A DNA stretch of 64,000 nt from Bacteriovorax sp. Lineage in GTDB: Bacteria; Bdellovibrionota; Bacteriovoracia; Bacteriovoracales; Bacteriovoracaceae. Made by a program: the position numbers and the translations under genes. Numbering within the stretch: the stretch's first letter is position 1; each line of letters starts with the position of its first letter. This document shows positions 35,034 to 43,483 of the stretch, one piece after another. The DNA is taken from assembly GCA_028710485.1 (NCBI GenBank), contig JAQTTZ010000004.1:1-64000 (forward strand), in the 5' to 3' direction. The notes under the pieces are model-generated. The model saw nothing but the letters and a program-made list of their open reading frames with translations. It made no database searches and was not told the origin of the DNA.

Positions 35034-35184
35034 CCATGGATGGAATGTATGCACGCGAAGGCAGGAGCCGTGAGCGGGCGATTTCCATGAATGGAATGTA
35101 TGCACGCGAAGGCAGGAGCCGTGAGCGGGCGATTTCCATGGATGGAATGTATTTCCGCGGGAGGCAGGGCCGTAGCGGAAACCT
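35030..35184. repeat. 51-bp tandem GC-rich structured repeats, 2 full copies plus a diverged third
   Basis: Copies at 35030-35080 and 35081-35131 differ at one base. A third from 35132 keeps the first 20 bases and then diverges. Each holds a palindrome TTCCATGGATGGAA and a core CGCG-AAGGC-AGGA-GCC-GTGA-GCG, which can fold as a hairpin (GGC/GCC inside, CGC/GCG outside). In the third copy the outer arms change together to TTTCCGC and GCGGAAA, so pairing is kept. This resembles REP/BIME-type elements. It is clearly richer in GC than its surroundings. The 17-residue repeats it would encode in one frame look incidental. Confidence 0.85.
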
Positions 35185-35223
35185 GGTAAATCAAGGTATA
35201 ATACTCTCTATAAAGGAATTAAT

Positions 35224-36222
35224 ATGGCAACTGACCACACAACTTCTCTTGATAAAAGAAAAACAGTCCTGATTATTGGAGTGAACTCTTTTGTTGGCTC
35301 AAATCTCGCAGAGTTTTTTAGAAAAGATTATCGTGTGGTTGGAACCTACCATCTAAAACATCACCCTCTTCCTGGAATTTTAACGCTTCCATGTGATGTG
35401 CTTAATAAAGAAGAAGTTCAATTGGTTCTTTATGCTTTTAAGCCAGATTTTGTTTTGTATTGTGCAGGATTGGTTTCTCTTAAGGACTGTGCTGAAAGAC
35501 CAAATGTTTGTGACGCTCTTAATTCAACAGGATTATTTAATGTCGCAGAACTGGCTCCGCGCTATGGCGCTCGCATCGTTTACTTTTCATCTCAATTTGT
35601 ATTCGCTGGTGCTAACAAAAATTATAATGAAATGGATAACCCTGATGTTATTACTCAATATGGAAAAGCTCAGGCTTCCTCGGAATTTTATTTACAAAAA
35701 TCTTCCCTCAATTATTTAATCTTCAGATGTAATAAGCTGTATGGGCGAGGATTGACACCACTTCGAAATACTTTTTTTGAGTTACTGCAAAAAAATATCA
35801 AGAATAATCAAGGGGCCGCTTACGATGATTTTGTTCATCAAGGTTTTTTAGACATTTATTATTTGGGCATGATTCTAAAAATGTGTATTGATAAAAACGT
35901 TTCAAACCGCTTGGTGCATTTTAGTTCACAAGATACTATGACCTATTATGAATTTTCAAAATTATATTGCGAAATATTTAATGAAACGGATGGATTGGTT
36001 AATAAAGGGAAGTGGCACTTTCCAATCGCCAAAGGTGCCAACCGTGAAAAGCTAGAAGAGCATCTCCATTTTAAATTAGATATACTAAATATCGAAGGGC
36101 TGCTTAAAATCAAGATGCCGACGATCAGAGAGTCGATCGAATTTACCTATAAAAGATTTAATGGAAGCAAGCATGTAAGTAAGTCCATTACCAATAAAGG
36201 CGATGGGATCTCTTACATTTAG
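35224..36222 (+). CDS. RmlD-like NAD(P)-dependent sugar-nucleotide reductase
   Basis: This is an extended short-chain dehydrogenase. The Rossmann motif IIGVNSFVGSNLAEFF is at about 17-32, with YCAGLVSLKDCAE, the YFSSQFVFAG Ser strand and the YGKAQ active-site Tyr/Lys at about 139. It resembles dTDP-4-dehydrorhamnose reductase (RmlD). Its position just past the flagellins hints at a role in flagellin or surface sugar modification, which is inference only. It is 332 residues, with a Ser/Lys-rich tail slightly longer than usual. Its 3' end overlaps the convergent next gene by 4 bases. Confidence 0.82.
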   Translation: MATDHTTSLDKRKTVLIIGVNSFVGSNLAEFFRKDYRVVGTYHLKHHPLPGILTLPCDVLNKEEVQLVLYAFKPDFVLYCAGLVSLKDCAERPNVCDALNSTGLFNVAELAPRYGARIVYFSSQFVFAGANKNYNEMDNPDVITQYGKAQASSEFYLQKSSLNYLIFRCNKLYGRGLTPLRNTFFELLQKNIKNNQGAAYDDFVHQGFLDIYYLGMILKMCIDKNVSNRLVHFSSQDTMTYYEFSKLYCEIFNETDGLVNKGKWHFPIAKGANREKLEEHLHFKLDILNIEGLLKIKMPTIRESIEFTYKRFNGSKHVSKSITNKGDGISYI

Positions 36223-36755
36223 CGAGCAGAATTGACAATGAATTCTGTAAGGTAGTGACGAACCAAGGCGTCGACATCTACAACTTCATTGTTAAAGCGC
36301 CATGTGATTTTATTAAATGGTCCCAAGTGCGCACGCACTTCATGGATATTGGTTGAACCAAATTGATCGTTAAAACTCAAGCGAGCTCCATAAATATCTT
36401 TTCCATTGGCAAGAAAGCCAATTGAAATTACATCGTAAGATTTGCGAGCAAAAATTAAACGAAGAGAGTTTCTAAACAACATGAAGTCATTCACAGTGTT
36501 TGAAATTTTAAAAAGTTTTATAGCTGCATTAGAGTGATTGCGAGTGCGGTGTTCATTAAATTTTGCAGTGTAAGCTTCAAAACGATCGCGAAGATCATTC
36601 ATGAAAGCAATTGAAGACTCCTCTAATAAAAGTTCAGGATTTAAATGGCCGTTGATATTAACAATACCCGACTCATCCATATTGATTTCGTCTAAGGCGA
36701 GACCTTCGATCCAGGCGTAATTAAGAGGTTGAAATGCAAGATTTTGTTCGATCAT
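36219..36755 (-). CDS. conserved hypothetical, 178 aa
   Basis: No family is recognised. It is a soluble protein without signal peptide. A helical middle (NDLRDRFEAYTAKFNEHRTR) is followed by a beta-rich second half (VISIGFLANGKDIYGARLSF, then IHEVRAHLGPFNKITW). It converges on the reductase gene and reads away from the next membrane protein. Codon use matches its neighbours. Confidence 0.65.
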   Translation of the reverse strand: MIEQNLAFQPLNYAWIEGLALDEINMDESGIVNINGHLNPELLLEESSIAFMNDLRDRFEAYTAKFNEHRTRNHSNAAIKLFKISNTVNDFMLFRNSLRLIFARKSYDVISIGFLANGKDIYGARLSFNDQFGSTNIHEVRAHLGPFNKITWRFNNEVVDVDALVRHYLTEFIVNSAR

Positions 36756-36852
36756 ATAAAAATGATCGGGGCAGAGAGTTAAACTGTCAAGGGCTTAAAA
36801 ATTCGAACTAATTTTTTGGCTCATTGAGGAAAATCCCCGCTATAATTATTTC

Positions 36853-38301
36853 ATGAAATTATTTACGAGAGATTTTCTCTATACAGCATTTTTTTTTCTG
36901 CTCCCACTTCTTTATTTTCTCTCGCTTCCGGTTTCGACCAGTGATTTGGCAATCTGGACAGCTCTTGGCGTCCAGGGAATCAAAACAGGAAGTATTCCCA
37001 TCTATGATACTTTCAGTATTCTTCCCACGAGCAAAATGATTTATCCTTCGTGGGGAATTTCCTGGCTTTATGGCTTAATTTATTTAAACACTGGAAAATG
37101 GGGAATTTCATTTTTAAGTCTTTTTCACAAATCAGTGCTGCTTCTTTATTTGTTTTTAATCTATCGCTGGTACTTATTAAAAATTCCAAATCGTTGGCAT
37201 CCTAAAAACTTAGTTTTAATTTTAATTTTTTTCCTGGGAAGCTCTTTTCTCTATGTCGACCGGCCAGCACTTGTCGCTATTATTCCATTTCTTTTTGCAT
37301 TTACCTTAGTAGAGCAAAATGCTCAGTTAAGTGAAAAAAATATCATTAAACTCTTTGTCATTACCAGTTTGTGGATAAATATTCATGCCTCAGCACTCCT
37401 GGTCATATTAATGTTAGCTTGGAAAATATTCTCATCTGCAATAGTTGAAAAATGGACAGGCAAAAAATCATTAGATTATAAAAGTTTTAGCCTGGCGGTT
37501 GTGGCAACCAGTGCTGCTCTTGTAATCAACCCATTTGGGGGGCACATATTTTCCTACACGCTACAGACAGCAACAATTTCCAATAAGAGAAAGTTTGATG
37601 AGTGGCTTTCCCCTTTTCATTTTAACGACATTTTTCATTCATCACTTTATTTTTTGTGGCTTTCATTTTTTCTATTTATTCTCTTCAAGGAAATAAAAAA
37701 TAGAAACTATAGGCTTTTTATTTCACCCTATTTTTTTTTGAGCATGATGGGACTCCTCGCCATAAGAGATATCATTTGGACATTTTTTTTAATCGTCCCA
37801 ATGCTAATGGTCGACGGTCCCCAAAATGAATCCAATGGGAAATCCTCATTTTTTAATTTGATTTTTGTGACACTTTTGTTTGGCTTGTGTGTATGTGTTA
37901 ATCCATTTTACAGACCAGATTTTATTAGTAATTTAAACCCTGCCCGTTACAGCTTGAAAGAAATGGTTCCGGAAGAAGAAATTCAGATTATTTTTAAAAG
38001 TGGAAATCAAAAGCCGATAATGAACGACTTGCCAACAGGGGGATATGCTGCACTTAGGTTACAGAATAAAATATTTATTGATGCTAGAAATATTATTTTT
38101 TCTGAAGATGCCTTTAGGGAGTTGCACACAGTCTTTGTTGTGGGCGGCGACTGGAAAAAAATTCTTAATAAATACCAATTTGGATTTGTTTTACTGGTTA
38201 AATCAAATGAGACAAAAAGACTGATTAGTGAAATTGAGAAATCAATCGAGTGGAAAGTTGTAAGCTCTAGGGTGAATTATTTTCTAGCACAAAAAATTTA
38301 A
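36853..38301 (+). CDS. multipass membrane protein, GT-C-like
   Basis: It is 482 residues with about ten membrane helices and a small C-terminal soluble part. The first periplasmic loop carries SDLAIWTALGVQGIKTG then DTFSILP and YPSWGISWLY. This resembles the first loop of lipid-linked-sugar GT-C transferases (the 'DxxxH/W...G..P..D.FS' pattern). It could glycosylate a surface polymer or pilin, and the Tad operon follows, but the donor and acceptor are unknown. The 6S RNA candidate ends right behind its stop on the other strand. Confidence 0.6.
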   Translation: MKLFTRDFLYTAFFFLLPLLYFLSLPVSTSDLAIWTALGVQGIKTGSIPIYDTFSILPTSKMIYPSWGISWLYGLIYLNTGKWGISFLSLFHKSVLLLYLFLIYRWYLLKIPNRWHPKNLVLILIFFLGSSFLYVDRPALVAIIPFLFAFTLVEQNAQLSEKNIIKLFVITSLWINIHASALLVILMLAWKIFSSAIVEKWTGKKSLDYKSFSLAVVATSAALVINPFGGHIFSYTLQTATISNKRKFDEWLSPFHFNDIFHSSLYFLWLSFFLFILFKEIKNRNYRLFISPYFFLSMMGLLAIRDIIWTFFLIVPMLMVDGPQNESNGKSSFFNLIFVTLLFGLCVCVNPFYRPDFISNLNPARYSLKEMVPEEEIQIIFKSGNQKPIMNDLPTGGYAALRLQNKIFIDARNIIFSEDAFRELHTVFVVGGDWKKILNKYQFGFVLLVKSNETKRLISEIEKSIEWKVVSSRVNYFLAQKI

Positions 38302-38314
38302 TTAAATTTAAAAA

Positions 38315-38502
38315 GAGTCTAGGTGTTGGACTTACTCTCAGGTTCCGCCCATTTTTGAAATAGGTGGCCGCAGTTAGTAGTCACTTCAGGCTTCTCACTT
38401 AAAAAACCCAGAGGGTTTAATATGAGCTTGCACACCGTGACCAGGGACCGCTCCCGATAATATCTTTATAGAGGAACCAACTTAATGCCAACTCCTAGAC
38501 TC
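38315..38502 (-). ncRNA. ssrS: 6S RNA candidate
   Basis: The minus strand encodes a 188-nt hairpin RNA with the 6S layout and length (E. coli about 184). The closing stem is 9 plus 5 bp (38315-38323 with 38494-38502, 38325-38329 with 38488-38492). The inner stem is GGTTCC/GGAACC, followed by an open central bubble with a small GGGA/TCCC hairpin. The apical arm includes GTCAC/GTGAC and the AAACCC-TCT-GGGTTT tip. Reading the minus strand, GAGAAGCCTGAA then AACTGCG and CCACCT echo E. coli 6S (GAGAAGCCTTAAAACTGCG, CACCTT). The closing stem runs into T5, a terminator. 6S RNA sequesters sigma-70 polymerase when nutrients run down. Confidence 0.7.
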
Positions 38503-38508
38503 ACTTTC

Positions 38509-38514
38509 ATTATA
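38509..38514 (-). promoter_or_regulatory. -10 box of the 6S RNA candidate
   Basis: A perfect TATAAT on the minus strand ends 7 bases before the first base of the closing stem, placing +1 at about 38502. No good -35 hexamer is visible. Confidence 0.55.
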
Positions 38515-38714
38515 CACCTCAGCTGTTTACATCTCTAGGAAACTTTTTACCTCTCTCGTAATTTCTAATAGTTGTCTGAAAAAAAACTCTTTTCCTATAT
38601 TACAGGATTGAAAAGTTGAGTGTTATGGTAAAATGATTGAGTAAAGGATTAAAGATTTCGCTGAAGATTACCGAAAAGATATCTAGCGTGTATCTGCAAG
38701 AGGAGAAGGACAAT

Positions 38715-38903
38715 ATGAAAAAGGTTATGGCCTATTTAAAAGACGAAAGTGGGCAGACGTCTACAGAGTATATTCTGCTTGTCGCGGTTGTAGCGATGAT
38801 TGTTTTTAAGTTTAAGACTACTGCGGGCTCGAAGCTCGATGGTTTAACGCAAGCTGTTTTTGGTAAAGCAGATAAAATGGTCGAAGGTATTCAGACAGAA
38901 TAG
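38715..38903 (+). CDS. flp: Flp-type major pilin
   Basis: This is a 62-residue class III (Tad/Flp) pilin. I start it at ATG 38715, which has a GGAGAAGGA site just upstream; a longer frame from 38637 has a poor leader. The prepilin peptidase site is G then QTSTEY, with the Flp-defining Glu5-Tyr6, followed by the hydrophobic ILLVAVVAMIVF helix. It is first in the Tad operon, which suits the major pilin. A weak promoter (TTGAAA, 15 bases, TAAAAT at 38608-38634) lies upstream. Confidence 0.9.
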   Translation: MKKVMAYLKDESGQTSTEYILLVAVVAMIVFKFKTTAGSKLDGLTQAVFGKADKMVEGIQTE

Positions 38904-39004
38904 TTTTAAAAATACTTTCGTCGTAAGTCGCCTTTTTCGAATAATTGCCTCGGCATTATTTGCCTCCTATTGCGCCAAGAGCTTCAATCTTTAATCTTTA
39001 AATC

Positions 39005-39232
39005 ATGACAATTAAAATAAAAATGAGAGCCCAAGGTCAGGCACTCATTGAATACCTTCTAATTTTTAGCTTCATGACTTTCATTGCCATCAGTATGGTA
39101 AAGGGACTCGGTGCCACTCTATTAAGCTCCGTGGGCTATGTGGGCTACGAACTCACAGAACAATTCACAGTTGGTGTATGTGCAAAAGAATGTTTTTTTG
39201 ATGGATATGTTAATAAGGGAAAAAAACCATGA
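39005..39232 (+). CDS. Flp-like minor pilin
   Basis: The 75-residue protein has the same processing motif, G then QALIEY (Glu5-Tyr6), and the helix LLIFSFMTFIAIS. The short mature tail carries two Cys (CAKEC). It is a minor pilin or adaptor of the Tad pilus. It overlaps the peptidase gene by 4 bases (ATGA), so the two are co-translated. Confidence 0.85.
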   Translation: MTIKIKMRAQGQALIEYLLIFSFMTFIAISMVKGLGATLLSSVGYVGYELTEQFTVGVCAKECFFDGYVNKGKKP

Positions 39233-39738
39233 TACCTATGATGGTGTTTATTTTTCTTTCCATCCAACTCTTAGTCGTAGCCTACATAGATTTTAAAACC
39301 AGCAAAATTTCGAACACCTGGCTAATCATCAATTTTATTTTTTTTTGTTTGCTTACAATCGTATATCCAAAAATTTATGTCTGGAACTTTAGCGTAATGC
39401 TCTTTCCAGTTGCATTTTTAATAGTAGGATTTGCATTATTTGTAGTGAATATTATGGGCGGGGGAGATTCTAAATATCTTTCTTCACTCTACCTTTTAAT
39501 TCCTTTAGGGTTTCAAGAGATAGTGTTTCTTTATCTTCTATACACGACGGTGATCGTCGGAAGTTCACTTTTATTATTTAATACTCTCAAAAATTTCGAT
39601 AAAATTGTATTATTAGTAAAAATTGGTGATGTGAAAGGAATAAAAAAAATTTTTGGAAAAAAATTTACTTATGCACCAGTAATCTTTATCGCATGGATGT
39701 GGTTCGGATGGCAAAATCATTCAGTTTTAGGCTATTAA
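39229..39738 (+). CDS. cpaA: prepilin peptidase (CpaA/TadV)
   Basis: This membrane aspartate protease cleaves Flp and TadE-type prepilins. The catalytic Asp residues lie in AYIDFKTSKISN (first, about residue 21) and GGGDSKYLSS (second, about 78). It has about six helices. Its 169 residues are typical of the short A24 type without methylase domain. It sits between pilin genes, with 4-base and 31-base overlaps. Confidence 0.92.
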   Translation: MIPMMVFIFLSIQLLVVAYIDFKTSKISNTWLIINFIFFCLLTIVYPKIYVWNFSVMLFPVAFLIVGFALFVVNIMGGGDSKYLSSLYLLIPLGFQEIVFLYLLYTTVIVGSSLLLFNTLKNFDKIVLLVKIGDVKGIKKIFGKKFTYAPVIFIAWMWFGWQNHSVLGY

Positions 39739-40046
39739 GAAATAATCTTGGTCAAACGGCTGTGGAATATATTCTGCTTTTAGCAGTTATAAGCTCACTC
39801 AGCTATACCTTCTATAATAATAAAAGATTTAAAAACTTTCTCGCAGGTAAGGATGGGATGTTTGCCGTCATGAAAAAAGGAATAAGTTATTCTTACCGCT
39901 ATGGTTTAGACTATAAACAAGATGTTTCATTTGAGGATAAAATGCAATTTGATTATAGCAATAAGGGCCACGATACTTTTTATAGTTCCAAAGAAAATCA
40001 ATCTCACTTTTTTGGGGGCTCTGAAATTTATCCAAATACCCCATGA
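39708..40046 (+). CDS. Flp-like pseudopilin
   Basis: The processing motif G then QTAVEY (Glu5-Tyr6) and the helix ILLLAVISSLSY identify a class III prepilin. The 112-residue size and Tyr/Lys-rich tail make it longer than a normal Flp. I prefer ATG 39708; an earlier ATG gives a longer overlap with cpaA. The next gene overlaps its stop by 4 bases. Confidence 0.82.
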   Translation: MAKSFSFRLLRNNLGQTAVEYILLLAVISSLSYTFYNNKRFKNFLAGKDGMFAVMKKGISYSYRYGLDYKQDVSFEDKMQFDYSNKGHDTFYSSKENQSHFFGGSEIYPNTP

Positions 40047-40564
40047 AAGAAAAAAATAATAAAGGCCAATCAACGATTGAATTTATTTTAACCTTTACGG
40101 CCGCTGTCGGTTTCATATTCCTATTCCTAAAAATGGCCCTTAACTATACCAATGGTTACATGGTTCACCATGCCACCTTTATGGCCTCTCGTGCTTACTT
40201 GGTTGGGGATGCCGAACGCTATCCTCGTGCCGAGGCAGGTGATGCCCTAGCTTTTGAATTAGCGAAAGCGGTTTTTGCTAAAAATCTTCCTGCCGCTTTG
40301 ATTCCTGATTTTGATGGAGTTTTAATAGAAAATAATCCTGACAAAATCGGTATATCTGTCTTTGTCGGAGTCTGGGTAGAATTTAATCAAGCCTTTTCAC
40401 TCGGATTTGTGGGAGGGAAGGATAAAGTGGCATTCCGTTCAGAGTCTTTTCTAGGAAGAGAACCCACTCGTGCAGAGTCAGCCGAACAAGTTTGTAAGGC
40501 CATAAAGACTGTGACTGGCGGGGACTGTGATGTGGAAGCGACTTTGGATGATAATGGTGGATAA
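40043..40564 (+). CDS. TadE-like pseudopilin
   Basis: The N-terminal motif KG then QSTIEF (Glu5 kept, Tyr6 replaced by Phe) precedes a helix ILTFTAAVGFIFLFLKMAL. The mature part (about 140 residues, two Cys near the end) fits TadE/TadF minor pseudopilins of the Tad system. Confidence 0.82.
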   Translation: MKEKNNKGQSTIEFILTFTAAVGFIFLFLKMALNYTNGYMVHHATFMASRAYLVGDAERYPRAEAGDALAFELAKAVFAKNLPAALIPDFDGVLIENNPDKIGISVFVGVWVEFNQAFSLGFVGGKDKVAFRSESFLGREPTRAESAEQVCKAIKTVTGGDCDVEATLDDNGG

Positions 40565-40568
40565 AAAA

Positions 40569-41096
40569 ATGAAAAACAGCTTCCATCAAAAAATTCTTAA
40601 TCAAAAAGGACAAGCTCTCTTTGAGATGATTTTGTTTTTACCTTTCTTAATGTTTCTTTACACAATTTATTACACCGCCGGAAATTCGATCAGCGGCTCC
40701 ATAAATCAACAAAAAGCAGTCAGAGGGTACTTTTACGCTCTAGTAAAAGGAAATTCTTATATCGTTACACTCGCTGATCTTAGAAAATTAAAAGAAGAAA
40801 GTGTTACCAAGGTTGGCTTTAACGCCATTGGATGGAAAGAACGCGTAACATCTACAGAAAAACCTATTGCCCCGTGCTTTCATTTTTCTTCCCTCTTAAA
40901 AAATAATACGACTGAAACATGTGAAGGCAGTGAACGCGACGGTGAAGCCACTAGTCGCTTTATCCGACTATTTACCTTCTATGGTGTATGCGGCCCTTAT
41001 TATAATTTTAGTCAGACTCCTCTTGATGATAAAGGCCACTTCGATATCGATCCACGCATTCAAGCCTCCACTGTTAGTTGCACCCTCGGCCACTAG
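40569..41096 (+). CDS. TadE-like pseudopilin
   Basis: I start it at ATG 40569, 4 bases past the previous stop, with a GGTGGA site. The motif KG then QALFEM (Glu5) is followed by ILFLPFLMFLYTIYY. The 175-residue mature form has four Cys (APCF, TCEG, VCGP, VSCT) that could form disulphides outside the cell. It is a minor pseudopilin of the Tad pilus. Confidence 0.82.
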   Translation: MKNSFHQKILNQKGQALFEMILFLPFLMFLYTIYYTAGNSISGSINQQKAVRGYFYALVKGNSYIVTLADLRKLKEESVTKVGFNAIGWKERVTSTEKPIAPCFHFSSLLKNNTTETCEGSERDGEATSRFIRLFTFYGVCGPYYNFSQTPLDDKGHFDIDPRIQASTVSCTLGH

Positions 41097-41175
41097 TGCA
41101 AAATCTTCCCCTCCGTAAAAAATGATCAAAGTTTGGTAGAATTAAAAAGCTAGTTATTTAAACAGGTTGGAAAAG

Positions 41176-42003
41176 ATGAACACACGCGCCCTGACTCTGG
41201 CCCTCGTTATCGCAGGATTTGCCATGATGATGGTCTATACATATATCGAAGATCAAAAAGCGGCAATGATAAGAGACTATGGTACTCAAAGTTCTGTCAT
41301 CGTTGCAAAAGTAGATATTCAAGAATTGGATTTGATCGACGATTCAAAAATTCAAGTAATAACTGTTCCAGAAAATTTTCTTGCTCCAGGACATTTTAAA
41401 TCGGTGAAAGATTTAGAAAATACAATCGCAACTGTTCCAATTATTAAAGGTGAGCAGATAACAAAGCCAAGAGTGACTTATCCTGGAATTAAAACAGGTC
41501 TATCGCGACAAGTTTCAATTGGTAAACGTGCCGTTGCAATTAATATTACAGAGAGAGATGCCGTAGGGAGATTGATCAAGCCAGGCGACAGAGTTGATGT
41601 CCTTGCAGCTATTGATATTTCTCAAGGTTCAAGAAGAGATTTACAGAAATCCAGAACAATTCTGCAAGATGTTTTAGTTCTTTCAACTGGTATGAGTATG
41701 ACGAATTCAATTCCAATTTATGGTGTTGAAACTCCAAAAGTTATTCGAACGATGAATTTAAATACATATACCTCGTACAATACAATTACACTTGAGCTTG
41801 ATCCTTACGACGTTCAAAAACTTTCATTTATCCAGGCTTACGGAGGTGGGACATTGTCTCTTGCCCTAAGAAACAACGCGGATAAAGAACCAGTGCGATT
41901 AAAAGCAACTCAGATTTACGATGTACTCGGGGAAGACGCTTCAGAAGCTAAAATTTTCTTTAATGATAAATATACTAAAGAGAATAAAAATAATGCTCAA
42001 TAA
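41176..42003 (+). CDS. cpaB: Tad pilus assembly protein CpaB/RcpC
   Basis: One N-terminal anchor helix (LTLALVIAGFAMMMVYTYI) is followed by a SAF domain (SSVIVAKVDIQELDLIDDSKIQV). An RcpC-type domain then has ITERDAVGRLIKPGDRVDVLA. I chose ATG 41176 over the TTG at 41167. It is 275 residues and periplasmic. It works with the secretin in the Tad outer-membrane complex. The next gene's start lies inside its end. Confidence 0.92.
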   Translation: MNTRALTLALVIAGFAMMMVYTYIEDQKAAMIRDYGTQSSVIVAKVDIQELDLIDDSKIQVITVPENFLAPGHFKSVKDLENTIATVPIIKGEQITKPRVTYPGIKTGLSRQVSIGKRAVAINITERDAVGRLIKPGDRVDVLAAIDISQGSRRDLQKSRTILQDVLVLSTGMSMTNSIPIYGVETPKVIRTMNLNTYTSYNTITLELDPYDVQKLSFIQAYGGGTLSLALRNNADKEPVRLKATQIYDVLGEDASEAKIFFNDKYTKENKNNAQ

Positions 42004-43483
42004 GTTTTACTCCTTAATTTTTGTCAGTTTTTTTAGCTTGTGTTTGCTGGCTCAAGATGAAGTTAGCAAAGAGGAAACGTTGAAGGAAATTGATGTCGTT
42101 GTAGGTTTAGAAAAAATTATCAAATTAGATTTTGTTCCCAATAGTGTTGTTAAGCTGGCAAACGAAAATCTTGCGAGTTACCAAATTGTTCCTTCAAAAA
42201 AAGAAGTTCTCCTGACAGGCTTAAAGGCCGGGGAAACGACACTTACCTTGAGAGATACAGCGGGTGATATCCGCGCTCGTTACTTAGTTAAAGTTACGGC
42301 GTCGGACCAATCGAAAGTCGTTGTTCAATTAAAAGAATTGTTAAGTGACGTTGAAGGATTAGAAATAGGAATCAAGGGAGACTCCGTTTTTGTCGGCGGT
42401 CAAATTGTTGTTCCAAGTGATATTGGTAAAGTCGTCGTTATCTTAGATAAGTACCCAGATGTTTTAAGACTAGTTGAGCTCTCTCCACAAACACAATTAA
42501 TTATTGCCAGGAAAATGCAGGAAGAAATTCAGAAAAGTAACTTTAAAGATGTCACAGTGAGAGTCGTGAACGGAAGTTTTTGGGTTGAAGGTGTCGTTGG
42601 TTCCGAAGATGATATTAAGAGGGTTGAGCAAATTGTTAACGCTTACTTGCCAGATCAAATTCAAAATTTAGCAAGAAGAGCTGATGCCGTTCAATCAATA
42701 AAAAAACGCCCTTATGAAATTCTTTTAACTTTTAGTTCAAAGCCAAAACAAGAGCCATTGCCAAAGTTGTTTAAGCTTACAGCTCAGTTTGTAGAATTAA
42801 CGAAAGGGTATGATCGACTTTTTTCCTTTACATGGACACCAACGCTAGGAACAGGAGATGGATCAATTGCAATTGGAAAAAGTACTAGTGGAGGAGTGAC
42901 AACTTCATCAACTGGAGCTTTATCTGCAACTATTTCAAACCTCTTTCCCAAACTAAATTCAGCTAAAAGTGCAGGGCATGCCCGCATTGTGGAGTCAGGA
43001 GTCGTTGTAGTTAAAGAAAATGTTGCAGGATCTATCAAAAAAACGACAACGATTCCTTATCAAATTGGAAATACTGATAATGCTAAGGCCGGAGCAGCGG
43101 TAGCAGGATTTGATATGAACATTACTCCAACCATGCTTCAAGAAGAAAAAATTAATTTAAAAATAGTTATCCATGTTTCTTCGGCTTCAGGTGATAATCC
43201 ACCTCAAACACTCGACAACACCGTTGATACAACAGTCATTGTTAAGTCCCAAGAATCAGCTGTTATTGGTGGCGTCGTGACCAACAAAACTTCAACTGAT
43301 TTTGATAAAGATGGTGTGCCTCTTGCTATTGCCGATGGGGTGCCCTTGTTTTCATTTGTAAAATCAAAAAAATATTCTACCAGCCGCACGCAATTCGTAA
43401 TGTTTGTAACTCCAGAATTAATTGAATCAGCTGCAACTGGTGCATCTGATATTGAAAGAAAGTTTAGAAAAAGGAGCCGATAA
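41993..43483 (+). CDS. cpaC: Tad secretin CpaC/RcpA
   Basis: This is the outer-membrane secretin ring through which the Tad pilus exits. I start it at ATG 41993, giving a signal peptide (MLNKFYSLIFVSFFSLCLLA) and 496 residues. The N-terminal domain (ASYQIVPSKKEVLLTGLKAGETTLTL) is the pilus-specific N0-type domain of RcpA. A BON-like segment (GSFWVEGVVGSEDDIKRVEQI) follows. The C-terminal half has the secretin core (SAVIGGVVTNKTS, then FSFVKSKKYSTSRTQFVMFVTPEL). It overlaps cpaB by 11 bases, and the ATPase gene begins directly after its stop. Confidence 0.92.
   Translation: MLNKFYSLIFVSFFSLCLLAQDEVSKEETLKEIDVVVGLEKIIKLDFVPNSVVKLANENLASYQIVPSKKEVLLTGLKAGETTLTLRDTAGDIRARYLVKVTASDQSKVVVQLKELLSDVEGLEIGIKGDSVFVGGQIVVPSDIGKVVVILDKYPDVLRLVELSPQTQLIIARKMQEEIQKSNFKDVTVRVVNGSFWVEGVVGSEDDIKRVEQIVNAYLPDQIQNLARRADAVQSIKKRPYEILLTFSSKPKQEPLPKLFKLTAQFVELTKGYDRLFSFTWTPTLGTGDGSIAIGKSTSGGVTTSSTGALSATISNLFPKLNSAKSAGHARIVESGVVVVKENVAGSIKKTTTIPYQIGNTDNAKAGAAVAGFDMNITPTMLQEEKINLKIVIHVSSASGDNPPQTLDNTVDTTVIVKSQESAVIGGVVTNKTSTDFDKDGVPLAIADGVPLFSFVKSKKYSTSRTQFVMFVTPELIESAATGASDIERKFRKRSR

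Noticed and set aside
35030-35184. Tandem repeats as a CRISPR array
   Set aside because: The units are contiguous without unique spacers, and no cas genes are present.
35036-35272. 78-codon ORF encoding 17-residue repeats
   Set aside because: The 51-bp unit happens to be a multiple of three. The sequence is better explained by DNA/RNA hairpins, and the frame lacks a ribosome site and runs into the next gene's start.
38315-38502. c-di-GMP riboswitch (as known for abundant Bdellovibrio RNAs) or SRP RNA
   Set aside because: Neither the GEMM core motifs nor the SRP GGAAGGAAGCAGCC-type loop is present. The long closing stem and bubble fit 6S RNA better.
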